In this document: positions 1 to 10,530 of the stretch, one piece after another
Layout of the letters: every line of letters starts with the position of its first letter
Position numbering within the stretch: position 1 is the first letter of the stretch
Origin: Heloderma charlesbogerti
Taxonomy: Eukaryota; Chordata; Lepidosauria; Squamata; Helodermatidae
Length of the DNA stretch: 64,000 nt
Direction of reading: 5' to 3'
Assembly: GCA_026122225.1 (NCBI GenBank)
Contig: JANEZZ010002241.1
Coordinates: 372,001 to 436,000 of the forward strand
Notes under the pieces: generated by a model
Told to the model about the DNA's origin: nothing
Seen by the model: the letters and a program-made list of their open reading frames with translations, nothing else
Databases searched by the model: none
Program-made: the position numbers and the translations under genes

Positions 1-300
1 AAATCACTCAATCCTAAAGGAAATCAACCCTGACTGCTCATTGGAAGGACAGATACTGAAGCTGAAGCTCCAATATTTTGGCCACCTAATGCGAAGAGAA
101 AACTCCCTGGAAAAGACCCTGATGCTGGGAAAGATTGAAGGCAAAAGGAGAAGGAGACGGCAGAGGATGAGATGGCTAGATAGCATTGCCGATGCAATGA
201 ATATGAACTTGAGCACACTCCGGGACAGAGCGGAGGACAGGAAGGCCTGGCGTGCTATGGTCCATGGGGTCACGAAGAGTTGGACACAACTTAACAACTG
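1..300 (+). mobile_element. BovB (RTE) LINE 3' end, 5'-truncated by window edge
   Basis: The frame at 41-301 encodes the typical C-terminal tail of BovB pol, with the YFGHLMRRENSLEKT and DRAEDRKAWRAMVHGV signatures, and stops at the ACTGAACAACAACAA tail. It is about 96% identical by eye to the 3' end of the BovB at 3568-5970, so both are fairly young copies. Only the last ~300 bases are in the window and no target duplication can be assessed. The next repeat begins directly at the ACAACA tail. Confidence 0.9.
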
Positions 301-309
301 AACAACAAC

Positions 310-762
310 AAGGGTGCAATCCTATGGAGATAGTCGTCAGCCTCTGAACTCGGAGGCTGATGACTATCCAATGCAGGGCACTCAGAGTACGGAGGTGATC
401 CTCACTTCTGTGCTCCAGCCGCCCAGCATTTTTGGCTAGATGGCCAATTTCAGCTGTCTAGCCGTGGATTCAGGGAGGGGGAGGGAAGGAGGATGCACGG
501 CGCATAGGAAGCAGCGTAAAGTGGCTTCCACAGTCTCCTCGGTGCCCCCGGGTCTGTCCCCTTTCCCCCATCTCTGTGTTCTATTTTATATCATGGAGCC
601 ATAGCCAGTGCAGAGAGAGCTGCGCTGGCTACAAGAGGGTGGGGGAGGGGAGCATGGTTTCTGGGAATTGCGTTTGGAGCCCTGGCTCCAATCTTGGTTC
701 CCAGAAACCGAAGAATCCTGTGGTCCTCTAGACAGTGTCTAGTGGCCATAGAATTGCTTCCT
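310..762. mobile_element. Inverted-repeat MITE, 453 bp, AAGGGTGCAATCC family
   Basis: It starts AAGGGTGCAATCCTATG and ends with the near-complement CATAGAATTGCTTCCT, giving an imperfect terminal inverted repeat of about 16 bp. Just inside is a hairpin at 330-369 whose arms (GATAGTC, then TCAGCCTC) pair with GAGGCTGA and GACTATC. No coding capacity is seen. Same-type copies lie at 16262-16717 (456 bp), 37441-37893 (453 bp) and 40602-40996. I could not see a convincing target duplication, so the superfamily is open. Confidence 0.7.
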
Positions 763-2284
763 AAGATCTGAAAAATAGGAAGTTTTGAAGATGTGGTGTA
801 GGTTTCCACCCATGTTAAGGACCCCTACACTTGCAGAATGTTGGGAAGAACAAGCTCTGTTTTCCCTTAAAACTGCCTCCTAATAATAGTTGCATGTCTC
901 TGCGGAACAGTCCTGGCAGCAAAGGGCAGGGCACAGGCCCCAGTTCTGGGATTCAGAGGGCTTCTGTCAATATAGGGAAGCACTGGCTGGGACAACTCTG
1001 AGGAGGCTGCCCCCCACATCCTAAGAATTCCCAGGATGCAGCCCCAGCCTTCCCAGGTCCTCTTCTTCCTTAGATCCATCTGGGCAAGAAGAATGTGTTT
1101 GGCACTGGATATGGATGTACACCTTCCAAGCCTAATTCCACTCGAAGGTTGTTTGGAAAGTAAAGGGGACTGCCCCTATACCTGAACGGAATAAATGGAG
1201 TAGGAGACGTGGACTCAGAGGAAGTGCAATTCAAAGCCGTCCCCACTCAAGTTTTCCCCATGAATTTTCAAGACTCTCCTTTAATACCCTCATTGGGGGG
1301 GGGGCATACATTTTACAATTGCTTTTGTTTTGCATATTTGATACTGTACATATTAAAATATTTTGATATGCATATCATACTAAAAATAGCTCTTTACGAG
1401 ATCAAAGGGACTTTACACTTCACTGCACCCCATGGCCACAATCCAACAATGAAATCAATGGGCTTAAGCACAAATAACTCTGTGCTAGATAGTGGCCTAT
1501 GTATTTGCTCTTACTTTGATCACTGAAGTCACTTTGTTGAGCCCTCTCCCTGCACAGTTTGAACTGACAGTGGCTTAAAGCCTATTTACTTAAACTAGGA
1601 CAAAGATTTATGTAACCAGGTTTTTTTTTTTTAAAAAAAAGTTAGGATAGGACATGCTATAGCAATACACAGTTCTCCACAGCAAAGAGTTTCTATGCAA
1701 CAATGTACCTAAAACAATGAAAGCATACTTTTTGTCAAACTACTTCAAACTCTATAAATACAAACCAGGACTCTCCTCTCTCTTTCCACTGCTTTCAGAC
1801 ACCTTTTCATTTCACACAATTGCAGAACTGTTGTACAACATCCCTCTTTCTGAGCGCTAAATATCTGAATACTCTTTGCCAGTTGACATCTATTTCAGTA
1901 CGTTACCAATAACAACATATTATTCTCCCCCATAGTTCCATTTTCTCTTCTTTTTTCATATTATCAGTCTAGCATCCTAATTCTAAGCATGTTTCCTTAG
2001 AAGCATGTCCCTTTGTTTAAATCAGTGAGTCCCAGGCAAGTTATACTTAGGCCGAAAAACCAATGAGAGGGAAAGGCATGAATTATGTCAAAAACAAGAA
2101 AATATATTCTCAGTTTTGAACAGAGGGAGTATCAGTAAGATTTTTCAAAATATATGCAAAGAAAGATGAGTGGCCCTGGAGGAAGGAAATATCTTTCCAA
2201 AATTCGTAGGACTTATTAAAGCATTTTCAGGCACCTTAGAATATCCTTTCTCCTGTTTTTTGAAGTTATACTGAGGCCCATGTC
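763..2284. other. Unassigned intergenic or intronic DNA
   Basis: AT-rich single-copy-looking sequence with a G9 run near 1297 and T12/A8 runs near 1621-1640. I see no exon with matching splice sites, no repeat family I recognise and no long codon-like frame; the 105-codon frame at 1209-1526 has no domain-like content. Confidence 0.5.
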
Positions 2285-2590
2285 AATGGAGTGCAATCCC
2301 ACAGATATTTATTCAGAGGTAAGACCCACTGGTTTCAGTAGGACTTATTCCCACATATTCTCCTGCATTTCCAATAAGACTGGTGTGTCGTGCAATAGGG
2401 CATAACTGCCACTGCCATAAACTTCAAAATATACCTTCAAGTTTATAAACACATAAGCTTCAAGGCCGCAACTGTACATAGGACTGCAGCCTTATTGTCT
2501 GATCCTATGCATGTTTACTCAAAAGTAAGTTCTACTATGTTCAACAGCACGTACTCCCAAGTAAGTGTGCAGAGGACTGCAGCTGTAGTT
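2285..2590. repeat. Two copies of the TACTCAGAAGTAAGT-type sauropsid repeat
   Basis: Two diverged units (about 2285-2400 and 2480-2585) carry the pattern 'tactcagaagtaag, cactgtgttcaatgg, gtgtgcaggactgcagcc'. The same motif recurs at 15955-16050, 20830-20890, 21100-21160, 31195-31320, 32385-32490, 60430-60470 and 60690-60770. It is non-coding and probably a piece of an old short element; the family name is not certain. Confidence 0.55.
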
Positions 2591-3567
2591 ATTTGAAGCA
2601 TGTGAAATAGGGATCCATCTTCCATTATGTACAATGTTAAGTGCACCAGTACAACTAACTGTATATTTGGAGCAGTATGCAGTAAAAAAAATAATAAAAT
2701 TATCTTCTCAGCTGAATATGTAAAGCTCCCAGACTCAACAGCACTTGTTAACTTTCATCACTGTCTTCTCTCAACAGGCTTTCAGAAAAGAGAGAGGGAG
2801 AGAGAAGAGATGGTGCTACAGCAGCCACATACATTTCCAGTAACATGTTGTCCCAATCTTTCCAGATAAATGTCACTAATGACAACTGCAACAGCTGATA
2901 TATGCTTGTGCTTTCCATCAAAACAGTTGCACCATCAGGCTTGCAAGGGTAAATATTGACTGTAGCAACCCCAACGCTGCAGCCACTGCCACTGCATTTT
3001 TGCATTCAGTACTAGAATCTCAAAGCCTACTTTATAGGAAATATCAAATGACTCACATAGATTACTCAGCTTGAGCCACTGTAGAGCTTGTCTGATTACT
3101 CCTACTGACAGGATATGTTCTCACACGTGCACCAATTGGCATCACATGCTGACTAAGCATTGAATGGCCGCAGTTCAACACACTGCTCCATGCACAGCTC
3201 CATGGGAATTTGTAACTTCCCGATCCTGCTTCAGAACGCTAATGGAAGGGTTGGGGTGAGGGAAACATGCATGTGCAAAGTAAAACCAGCAGAAAGGGTT
3301 TTTAAATATTTTCTCCCATATAAATGCCCTCTGGGCAGTTTTTTTACTTTTTGTTTTCCCAAGCCTGGCTCAAAAACCAGCCCAGCTGGGGAAAAGCAGC
3401 CCTGGTGGTCTGGGAACAGCATTTGCAGGGAAGAACAGACGGAGAGTTAAACACTCCACCCTCCAACCAATCCTAAACCTTCTAAGCCCCCCCCCCACCC
3501 TGTATTTCCCACTCCTGTTTAACTTTCACTTTGGTTATTACCTAACAATCCCTAAATAGCTAAAGTA
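2591..3567. other. Unassigned DNA 5' of the BovB copy
   Basis: Mixed sequence with a short purine run near 2790 and a C9 run near 3488. No splice-flanked exon, RNA gene or recognisable repeat seen. It ends where BovB homology begins abruptly. Confidence 0.5.
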
Positions 3568-5945
3568 GGAAGTCAAGAAATAACCGGGATAACAGGCAAG
3601 TATGGCCTTGGTGTACAAAATGAAGCAGGACAAAGGCTAATCGAGTTTTGCCAAGAGAACACGCTGATCATAGCAAACACTCTTTCCAACAGCACAAGAG
3701 ACGACTCTACACATGGACATCACCAGATGGTCAATATCAAAATCAGATTGATCATGTACTTTGCAGCCAAAGATGGAGAAGCTCTATACAGTCAGGAAAA
3801 ACAAGACCTGGAGCTGACTGTGGCTCAGATCACGATTTTCTTATCGCAAAATTTCGGCTTAAATTGAAGAACGTAGGGAAAACCACTAAACCATTAAGGT
3901 ATGAACTAAATCATATCCCTTCTGAATATACAGTGGAGGTGAGGAATAGATTTCAGGGATTAGACCTGATAGACAGAGTGCCTGAGGAACTATGGATGGA
4001 GGTCTGTAACATTGTTCAGGAGGCAGCAACTCAATCCATCCCAAGGAAAAAGAAATGCAAGAAAGCCAAGTGGCTGTCTGAGGAGGCTTTACAAGTAGCT
4101 GAGGAAAGAAGGGAAGTGAAAAGCAAGGGAGAAAGGGGAAGATACATCCAACTGAATGCAGAGTTCCAGAGAACAGCAAGGAGAGACAAGAAGGCCTTCT
4201 TAAATGAACAATGCAAAGAAATCGAGGAAAACAATAGAATGGGAAAGACTAGAGATCTTTTCAAGAAAATCGGAGATCTCAAGGGAACGTTTTATGCAAA
4301 GATGGGCATGATAAAGAACAAAGAAGGCAGGGACCTAACAGAAGCAGATGAGCTTAAGAAGAGGTGGAAAGAATACACAGAAGAACTATACAGGAAAGAT
4401 CTGAATGTCCCTGATAACTATGATAGTGCGGTCACTGAACTTGAGCCGGACATCCTAGAGAGTGAAGTCAAGTGGGCCTTAGGAAGCATTACTAACAACA
4501 AAGCTAGCGGAGATGACAGTATTCCAGCTGAGCTATTTAAAATCCTAAAAGATGATGCTGTGAAAGTGCTGCACTCAATATGCCAACACATTTGGAACAC
4601 TCAACAGTGGTCACAAGACTGGAAAAGGTCAGTTTACATTCCAATTCCAAAGAAGGGCAATGCCAAAGAGTGTTCCAACTACCGCACAATTGTGCTCATT
4701 TCACATGCCAGCAAGGTTATGCTCAAAATCCTACAAGCTAGGCTTCAGCAGCATGTGGACCGAGAACTACCGGAAGTACAAGCGGGGTTTCGAAGAGGCA
4801 GAGGAACTAGAGATCAAATCACCAACATTCGCTGGATCATGGAGAAAGCAAGAGAATTCCAGAAAAACGTCTATTTCTGCTTCATTGACTACGCTAAAGC
4901 CTTTGATTGTGTGGATCACAACAAACTCTGGCAAATTCTGAAAGAGATGGGAGTACCAGACCACCTTACCGGTCTCCTGAGAAACCTGTATGAGGGTCAA
5001 GAAGCAACAGTAAGAACCAGACATGGAACAACCGATTGGTTCAAAATTGGGAAAGCAGTACGACAAGGCTGTATATTGTCGCCCTGCTTATTTAATTTAT
5101 ATGCAGAGTACATTATGAGAAACCCCTGGTTGGATGAATCAGAGGTCGGAGTTAAGATTGCCGGGAGAATTATCAACAACCTCAGATACGCAGGCGATAC
5201 CACCCTAATGGCAGAAAGCAAAGAGGATCTCAAGAGCCTCTTGTTGAGGGTGAAACTGGAGAGTGCAAAAGCTGGTTTGAAACTCAACATTAAAAAAACT
5301 AAGATCATGGCATCTGGCCCCATCACTTCCTGGCATATAGAAGGGGAAGAAATGGAAGCAGTGACACATTTTTCTTTCTTGGGCTCCAAGATCACCACAG
5401 ACGGTGAGTGTAGCCATGAAATTAAAAGACGCTTGCTCCTTGGGAGGAAAGCTATGGCAAACCTAGACAGCACAGTAAGAAGCAGAGACATCACCTTGCC
5501 GACAAAGGTCCGTCTAATCAAAGCTATGGTTTTCCCAGTAGTAATGTATGGCTGTGAGAGCTGGACTATAAGGAAGGCTGAGCGCCAAAGAATGGATGCT
5601 TTCCAACTGTGGTGCTAGAGAAGACTCTTATGAGTCCCCTGGACTGCAAGGAGGTCAAATCAGTCCATCCTAAAGGGAATCAACCCTGACTGCTCATTGG
5701 AAGGACAGATACTGAAGCTGAAGCTGAAATATTTTGGCCACCTAATGCGAAGAGAAAACTCCCTGGAAAAGACCCTGATGCTGGGAAAGATTGAAGGCAA
5801 AAGGAGAAGGGGACGGCAGAGGATGAGATGGCTAGATAGCATCACCGATGCAATGAATATGAACTTGAGCACACTCCGGGACAGAGCAGAGGACAGGAAG
5901 GCCTGGCGTGCTATGGTCCATGGGGTCATGAAGAGTCGGACATGA
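3568..5945 (+). pseudogene. BovB pol pseudogene (endonuclease-reverse transcriptase)
   Basis: The longest open frame is 3648-5618 (656 codons). Its first ~70 residues are the end of the endonuclease domain, with the catalytic-type SDH at residues 60-62. The reverse transcriptase follows, with FIDYAKAFD at residues 412-420 and RQGCILSPCLFNLY from residue 472. Four kinds of damage are visible. The reading frame at 3568-3680 is offset by one base from the main frame, so a frameshift sits near 3680. The catalytic YADD box reads YAGD at codons 514-517 (5187-5198). A tryptophan codon is TAG at 5616-5618. A TGA follows in frame at 5631-5633. The C-terminal tail then continues in the same frame to 5945. 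The apparent ATG at 3648 is therefore not a real start, and the product would not be active. Confidence 0.93.
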
Positions 5946-5970
5946 CTTAACGACTGAACAACAACAACTC
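3568..5970 (+). mobile_element. BovB (RTE) LINE, 5'-truncated, inactive
   Basis: Homology to BovB pol starts inside the endonuclease domain (GSQEI, 3568) and runs through reverse transcriptase to the 3' tail CGACTGAACAACAACAAC ending near 5968. The copy is 5'-truncated, as expected for target-primed reverse transcription that stopped early. I found no convincing target duplication. BovB elements encode one protein with an APE-type endonuclease and a reverse transcriptase and are common in squamates, ruminants and some other vertebrates. A ~105-bp antisense scrap of the same 3' end lies just downstream at 6186-6292. Confidence 0.93.
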
Positions 5971-6185
5971 CTCCACAGGAAGCTACCAGCCTTCTGTGTT
6001 CATCATCAGAAACAGTACTGCATATGCCCTCAGTGGCAGAAATATGGTGCCCAAGGACCCCCTCTTAGTGGCTGCCAGGTTTCCTGTCCCTCCTGATTTT
6101 AATTTTATTTAAGGTGGGTTTTTTTTTAAATCTCACTGGGAGGCTGGCATGCTGCAAAGCAAATTGCCACCCTCCAGCTCCATCT

Positions 6186-6292
6186 TTGTTGTTGTTCAGT
6201 TGTTAAGTCATGTCCGACTCTTCATGACCCCATGGACCAAAGCACGCCAGGCCTTCCTGTCCTCCGCTCTCTCCCGGAGTGTGCTAAAATTA
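6186..6292 (-). mobile_element. BovB 3'-end fragment, antisense
   Basis: Starts TTTGTTGTTGTTCAG, the complement of the BovB tail, and continues with the complement of the last ~100 bases of BovB, ending at the complement of AGCACACTCCGGG. It is inverted relative to the BovB ending at 5970, so the two form a short inverted pair separated by about 220 bp. It could be a severely 5'-truncated insertion or the tail of a BovB-mobilised SINE. Confidence 0.85.
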
Positions 6293-6360
6293 TTTGGGTT
6301 CAAAAGAGTGTTTTTGTGTTTTGGAGTTCAGCCCCCATCTTTGCCTTGTACTTCATTTCT

Positions 6361-6560
6361 AAGATAAGTTACTTTTCATTTAGTCTTACCAGTTGCCTTC
6401 TGGGAAATTAGTGTTTTCTGATTGGCCATGCCCACCATGGCAGCCATTTTTTTGAATGGGCAAGCCCCACGCCCCATGGCAGCCATTTTGTGAGAACACC
6501 CATGACACTCTCTCAACATTCTAAATGCGACCACCAACCCAAAATGTTTGGGGACCCCTG
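6361..6560 (-). mobile_element. hAT-like MITE fragment, CAGGGGTCCCCAAAC type
   Basis: The right edge is the complement of CAGGGGTCCCCAAACATTTT, a terminal sequence typical of hAT non-autonomous elements. The body contains two 'catggcagccatttt' motifs. An inverted copy with the same body (ctgccatggtga, catttcccagaaagcaaactgg, aaaagtaactt) lies at 42880-43080. No coding frame. Confidence 0.5.
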
Positions 6561-6689
6561 GTTTACTGGGATGTGGGGCAGGGCTTTCTTGGTTGCAGCA
6601 CACACACTCTGGAAGTCCCTCCAAAGAAAGGTTCAGTTGAACCCCTCATTGATGGCAGGTGGTTAAAATATTTTTATTCTGCCAGACCT

Positions 6690-6812
6690 TTGAGCTGACT
6701 TAAATTCTTTTAATGCTCTCTGTTTTTAGTTTTTGTATTGTATTATTTTTAATGTTGTACGCTGCTTTGCAGGACAAAAGATGGGATACCAATCAATAAT
6801 GAATAAATGTTC
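6690..6812 (+). mobile_element. L2/CR1-clade LINE 3' tail
   Basis: Contains 'tgttgtacgctgctttgcagg' followed by 'gggataccaatcaataatgaataaatg', the usual form of L2-like 3' UTR ends in sauropsids. No pol sequence remains upstream. Confidence 0.45.
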
Positions 6813-7552
6813 GCAACTGTGGAATTGGGATAACATTTAACTTGGGCCTTAAGATAGCAATTAAAGCACAGTAAGAATCCTGAATCATCTTGAGGTATAA
6901 CCTCCCTCAATTTAATGCCAATTAGCATTCAGAAAAAAAGCAAGAATATGGTAGCTTAAACAGCTCTCTGTTATGGATAAGTTAAGTAAACACTGCAGTT
7001 TGTACCACCAGCCTTTAGAATTCATCATCATAGATGCAAGACTGGCATAAACTCCCATGTTTTTATACTAGCTCTGAACTCTAATGGGCTCATTGGGGGC
7101 ACAATCCAGGTTAAAGGACATTGCTGCAGGACACTGCATGCTCCCTGCATCCATTAGATGACTATTTATTTAACCCCTCATCCATACTCATACAAGTTAG
7201 ATTTATTTTAAAGATGAAAAATAATTTGCCCTATGCATCAAGTCACTTAATCCAATCTTAGCAGGATTACAACAGTTTATTGCTTCTTTGGGATTTCAGA
7301 ACATGAGTATTTGTATTACATACAGGTGATTATTGTTCAAAGGATTAATTGTAGGGAACAACGGCACTTGGTTTTTTCTGTCTCATAATATACTTGTTAT
7401 GTCAAGTATTAATGGATGTTTACAATGTTATAAACAGTCAGTTATATCTTTGTTTTTTTCTCATTAAGATACTGCAAGAAATTTTTTAAATTACTTTATA
7501 CTCCCACTTTTACATTGTATCAGTCTGGAAATCACATTGCAGGCTTCTGAAT
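6813..7552. other. Unassigned AT-rich DNA
   Basis: No repeat family, exon or RNA gene recognised; only short unlikely frames. Confidence 0.45.
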
Positions 7553-7590
7553 GCAGTTAGTTAGTGAGTTAGTGAGTTAGTTAGTTAGTT
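7553..7590. repeat. (TTAG)n microsatellite, impure
   Basis: Nine or so TTAG/TGAG units directly abutting the 3' tail side of an antisense SINE, consistent with the simple-repeat tail of that SINE. Confidence 0.85.
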
Positions 7591-7816
7591 ATTGCATTTT
7601 TATCCCTCCATTTTTCCTCCTGCGAGGAACTCAAGGCAGCTTACATTATCCTCCTCCATTTTATCCTCACAACAACAGCCCTGTGAGGTAGGTTGGGCTG
7701 AGAGTCTGTGACTGGCCCAAAGTCACCCAGTGAGTTTCCATGGCCGAGTGGGGACCAGAACCTCGTTCTCCCAGCTCCCAGTCCAACACTCTCATCACTA
7801 TAACACACTGGCTCTC
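7591..7816 (-). mobile_element. tRNA-derived SINE, antisense, near full length
   Basis: Reverse complement of the same SINE as 13258-13510: it begins with the tail-side 'gcatttttatccctcc', passes 'tcctcacaacaacagccctgtgaggtagg', and ends 'aacacactggctctc', the complement of the GAGCCAGTGTGGTG head. Flanked on its tail side by a TTAG repeat. Confidence 0.8.
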
Positions 7817-8230
7817 AGTTTACCATGACAATACTCTGACTTCACTACAGGTATGTTATGAATAAATGAACTAGAAGCCCATTCAAAATTCTCTAGTACT
7901 TTAAGATCTACATTTCACAATTTTGAATTCAGAAGTGACATTTTAAAATTGTTTATATTAAAAAAAGTGACTTCCAAAATTTGTGGCTTCGAAAGCATAG
8001 TTCAGAAAAGCTGACTTGCTGGTGCTGCAGACCTAAACATACTTAGCATAAATTCCATTGAACTATGTGGGATTCTGTCGTTCTGAGGCAAGTACTTTAA
8101 GTGGAGATAGAAGGTCTTGAATTGTATTATTTTCACGTAAGTCATCTTGAGGATCTTTCTGAATCAAAAGGTAGGACAGAAACCAAATTAATATTCAGAA
8201 AGTGTAATTTCCCAGACTCAAGATGTTAAC
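7817..8230. other. Unassigned DNA
   Basis: Nothing recognised. Confidence 0.4.
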
Positions 8231-8268
8231 ATGTGTGTGTGTGTGTGTCTGTGTGTGCGCGCGTGCGG
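8231..8268. repeat. (GT)n/(GC)n microsatellite
   Basis: About ten GT units, interrupted by CT, then a short GCGCGCG stretch; potential Z-DNA-forming alternating purine-pyrimidine tract. Confidence 0.95.
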
Positions 8269-8744
8269 GTACACACCCTATATTCCCAATGCATTAATCC
8301 TGAAGCCACTTTACTTTATCTCTTGCCCTATGAGGCATATTGAAAACCCCACCAACTAAATCCTGAAGAGAAAGACTGAAAGACAACTCTGCTTTCTGGA
8401 CAATCACATGATCTAGGGTTGACCAGCTACCCTATCCTCTGTGACAGGATGTATTACCTTTCCAATATTCAAATATTTCATTTCAATATTCACTCGATAT
8501 TAAAGTGGGGGCAGCTTCTATCCAGGCACTGTTTAATCAGCACACCTTTAGCAGGTCCAAAGAGGAAGAAACATCATCATGGCCTAAAATAAAGTGCTCT
8601 AGTCTCTAGGCAGACTCATGTTGTTTTGAGGAAAATGAAGTGGGAGCTAGAGAGAGCCTGAAAACAGCATCTGTATCTAGAGAAGACTATGATCAAGGAT
8701 GGGGCCAAGAGAGATGGGATCTCTTGGATGGGACCAACAAACTG
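8269..8744. other. Unassigned DNA
   Basis: Nothing recognised. Confidence 0.4.
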
Positions 8745-8880
8745 TGCAGCCTTCCCCAACCTGGTACCTTCCAGATATGCTGGACTGCAACTCCCATCTT
8801 TCCCAGCCAACATGGCCATTGCTGGCTGGGAATGATGGGAGCTGCAGTGCAACACATCTGAAAGGCAGCAGGTTGGGAAA
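8745..8880. mobile_element. Foldback (palindromic) MITE, ~135-bp family
   Basis: Left half CAGCCTTCCCCAACCTGG is complemented by CAGGTTGGGAAAGCTG at the right, with 'actgcaactcccat' pairing to 'atgggagctgcagt' inside: almost the whole element is one hairpin. The copy at 35384-35518 has a perfect 8-bp target duplication, which points to hAT. Other copies: 23300-23431, 30196-30294, 33134-33243, 63872-64000, and half copies at 8960-9030 and 59570-59640. Confidence 0.8.
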
Positions 8881-8959
8881 GCTGTTATGTACTCAAATTT
8901 TCTCAGTCATATGAGGTCTTAATCATCTATGCTTCTTGCCTCTAGGGAAGGGGTGGGTG

Positions 8960-9030
8960 ACTCATGATGGCTGAGAATGATGGGAGTTGCAATCCTACAC
9001 ATCTGGAGGGCACCAGGTTGGGGAAGGCAG
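8960..9030. mobile_element. Foldback MITE, right half only
   Basis: Contains 'atgatgggagttgcaatcc', 'catctggagggcaccagg' and 'ttggggaaggc', i.e. one arm of the ~135-bp foldback family. The other arm is replaced by 'gggtgggtgactcatgatgg'. The left flank (8920-8960) resembles the flank at 10250-10270, so the two loci share a larger repeat. Confidence 0.65.
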
Positions 9031-9159
9031 CAGTAGTCAGTTGGGCAACTTGGACAGTAGTGGGTCGTCATTGATAACCCAGGGTGCCCGTAGAGCCTGA
9101 AGCAGCTCAGCAAAAGGCCACAGCTCCCACTCTCCACAACCTCCACCCTCCCATGCCAG

Positions 9160-9620
9160 AGGCCGACGAGTCAAGGCTAGTCACACCTCTCTAGCAAGAA
9201 ACCGTCTCGGCAGCCACCGCTGCTCCTGGAGCCTCCCCATGACCTCCGCCCGACCTCCTCAGCCACCTCCCCGCACCATCCCTGAACCCACCTGGAAGGG
9301 CGGGGTGGGGCTTGGCAAGGAAGTAGGCCGGCCCTTCCCCGCTCTCCCTCTGAGCGCCAGCCAGGCTTCAGCCTCTGAAATGGCAGAACGAAGGCCTCCG
9401 CGCTTCTTCGCCACGACCAGTCCCCTTAGCCTGAAGGCAGGGCGCAGGCGGCTTCAGCCTGCCTGGGAGGTCCCGGCAGGCCACTAATCTTGGCAATGGC
9501 TGGCTGCTGGACAGCAGAGGGAGGCAGACCTGTTGGTGCCCCCTCAGCCACTGAAAAAGCGAATCCCCTCGTGGGGCTGTTCAGTAGCGTCCTCCCGTTT
9601 TGAGCAGCGGCTTGTATCCT
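9160..9620. promoter_or_regulatory. GC- and CpG-rich patch, possible CpG island
   Basis: Some 20 or more CpG dinucleotides fall within about 320 bases in a window that is otherwise CpG-poor, with a GGGCGGGG Sp1-type box near 9300. An ATG in fair context (GAAATGG, 9379) opens a 36-codon frame ending at 9487, with no recognisable domain. No donor site or known first exon was identified. It could be a CpG-island promoter, a non-coding RNA start or an undecayed GC-rich repeat. I cannot tell which. Confidence 0.3.
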
Positions 9621-9624
9621 GTGG

Positions 9625-10050
9625 TGCAGCTCGGGGTGGACCTTGGGCCAAACTCCAGGGCCCGGCAGCTTGAGGGGAGGGGGAGGCAAATGTCCACCCA
9701 TAGGGCAGCAAGACATTAGGGCAGCTGGCACAAATTCTGCTTTATTCCTGTATTAATGATGCTGCTATGATTTAAGTTGAGTTTAAAATGCAAAACTGCA
9801 CATGCTCAGAGCTTTTTGTTTTTAAATCAGAGTTGACAACCTGTTATACTTCGTTCTAACGTACCAGGAAGGTAGAAGCAGTTGTAAAGCATGGAATAGC
9901 AGTTGAAGGGGAGAGGAGGAGGAAGAGAAATGCTCGTTATGTGCCTCACGGCTGAAGCACAACATGGCCATCTGAAAGCAGGAGAGGGGGTGCTCATAAG
10001 ATCAAGTCCAGGGTCTAAAATTACCGAGCTGACAGTGGCTTGTATTGGTC
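9625..10050. repeat. Anonymous dispersed repeat, copy 1 (shared with 16900-17590)
   Basis: Shares an ordered series of segments with 16900-17590: 'gggccaaactccaggg', 'tattcctgta', 'accaggaaggtagaagcag', 'agcatggaatag', 'gaagagaaatg', 'aagtccagggtctaaaat'. Gaps differ between copies. No codon-like content; probably an old non-autonomous element. Confidence 0.55.
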
Positions 10051-10267
10051 CTATACTGTTCATTGCTGCAGTGAAAAAGTGAGCCAGTGACTGCCTGATG
10101 CGCAGCCTATGATCATAAGCAGTACACCAGAGCTGAGTTCTGTACTCCGCCCCTTCCCCAGTATGCTGGAAAGATGGGCAGAGGAGGAGTAGAGATACTG
10201 ACATGTGCAAATATCCTATACTCAGTGGTCACAATCAGATACACTTGTAATTATCCATGCTTCCTGC

Positions 10268-10405
10268 CTCTAAGGCAGGAGTAGGTAACTTGTGGCCTTC
10301 TTCCAGATGTTGGACCGTAATTCCCATCAGCATAGCCAATGGTGACGGATCATGGGAGTTGCAGCCCAACAACATCTGGAGGGCCACATCTTGCCTACCC
10401 ATGGT
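10268..10405. mobile_element. Foldback MITE related to the ~135-bp family (CAGGAGTAGGTAAC type)
   Basis: CAGGAGTAGGTAACTTGTGG pairs with CCACATCTTGCCTACCCATG and 'ccagatgttgga' with 'acaacatctgg', so the element is a single long imperfect hairpin. Flanking octamers ctctaagg and gtctagga agree at 5 of 8 positions, which is weak support for an 8-bp duplication. Confidence 0.65.
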
Positions 10406-10414
10406 CTAGGATAG

Positions 10415-10530
10415 ATGTCCCTTGGATTCAAACTCCCATCAGCCCCAGCCACCATGACGAATGGTCAAGGGTGATGGGAGTTGTAATTCAGAAATGTCCG
10501 GAATGCCAGAGATCTCCCACCTTTGGTGAT
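10415..10530. mobile_element. Second foldback MITE fragment
   Basis: 'caaactcccatcagccccag' pairs with 'gggtgatgggagttg'; the ends are diverged. It lies 10 bp from the preceding copy, in the same family group. Confidence 0.55.

Noticed and set aside
3648..5618. 656-codon ORF as an active gene
   Set aside because: It is the middle of a BovB pol with a frameshift near 3680, YAGD in place of YADD, and in-frame stops at 5616 and 5631.
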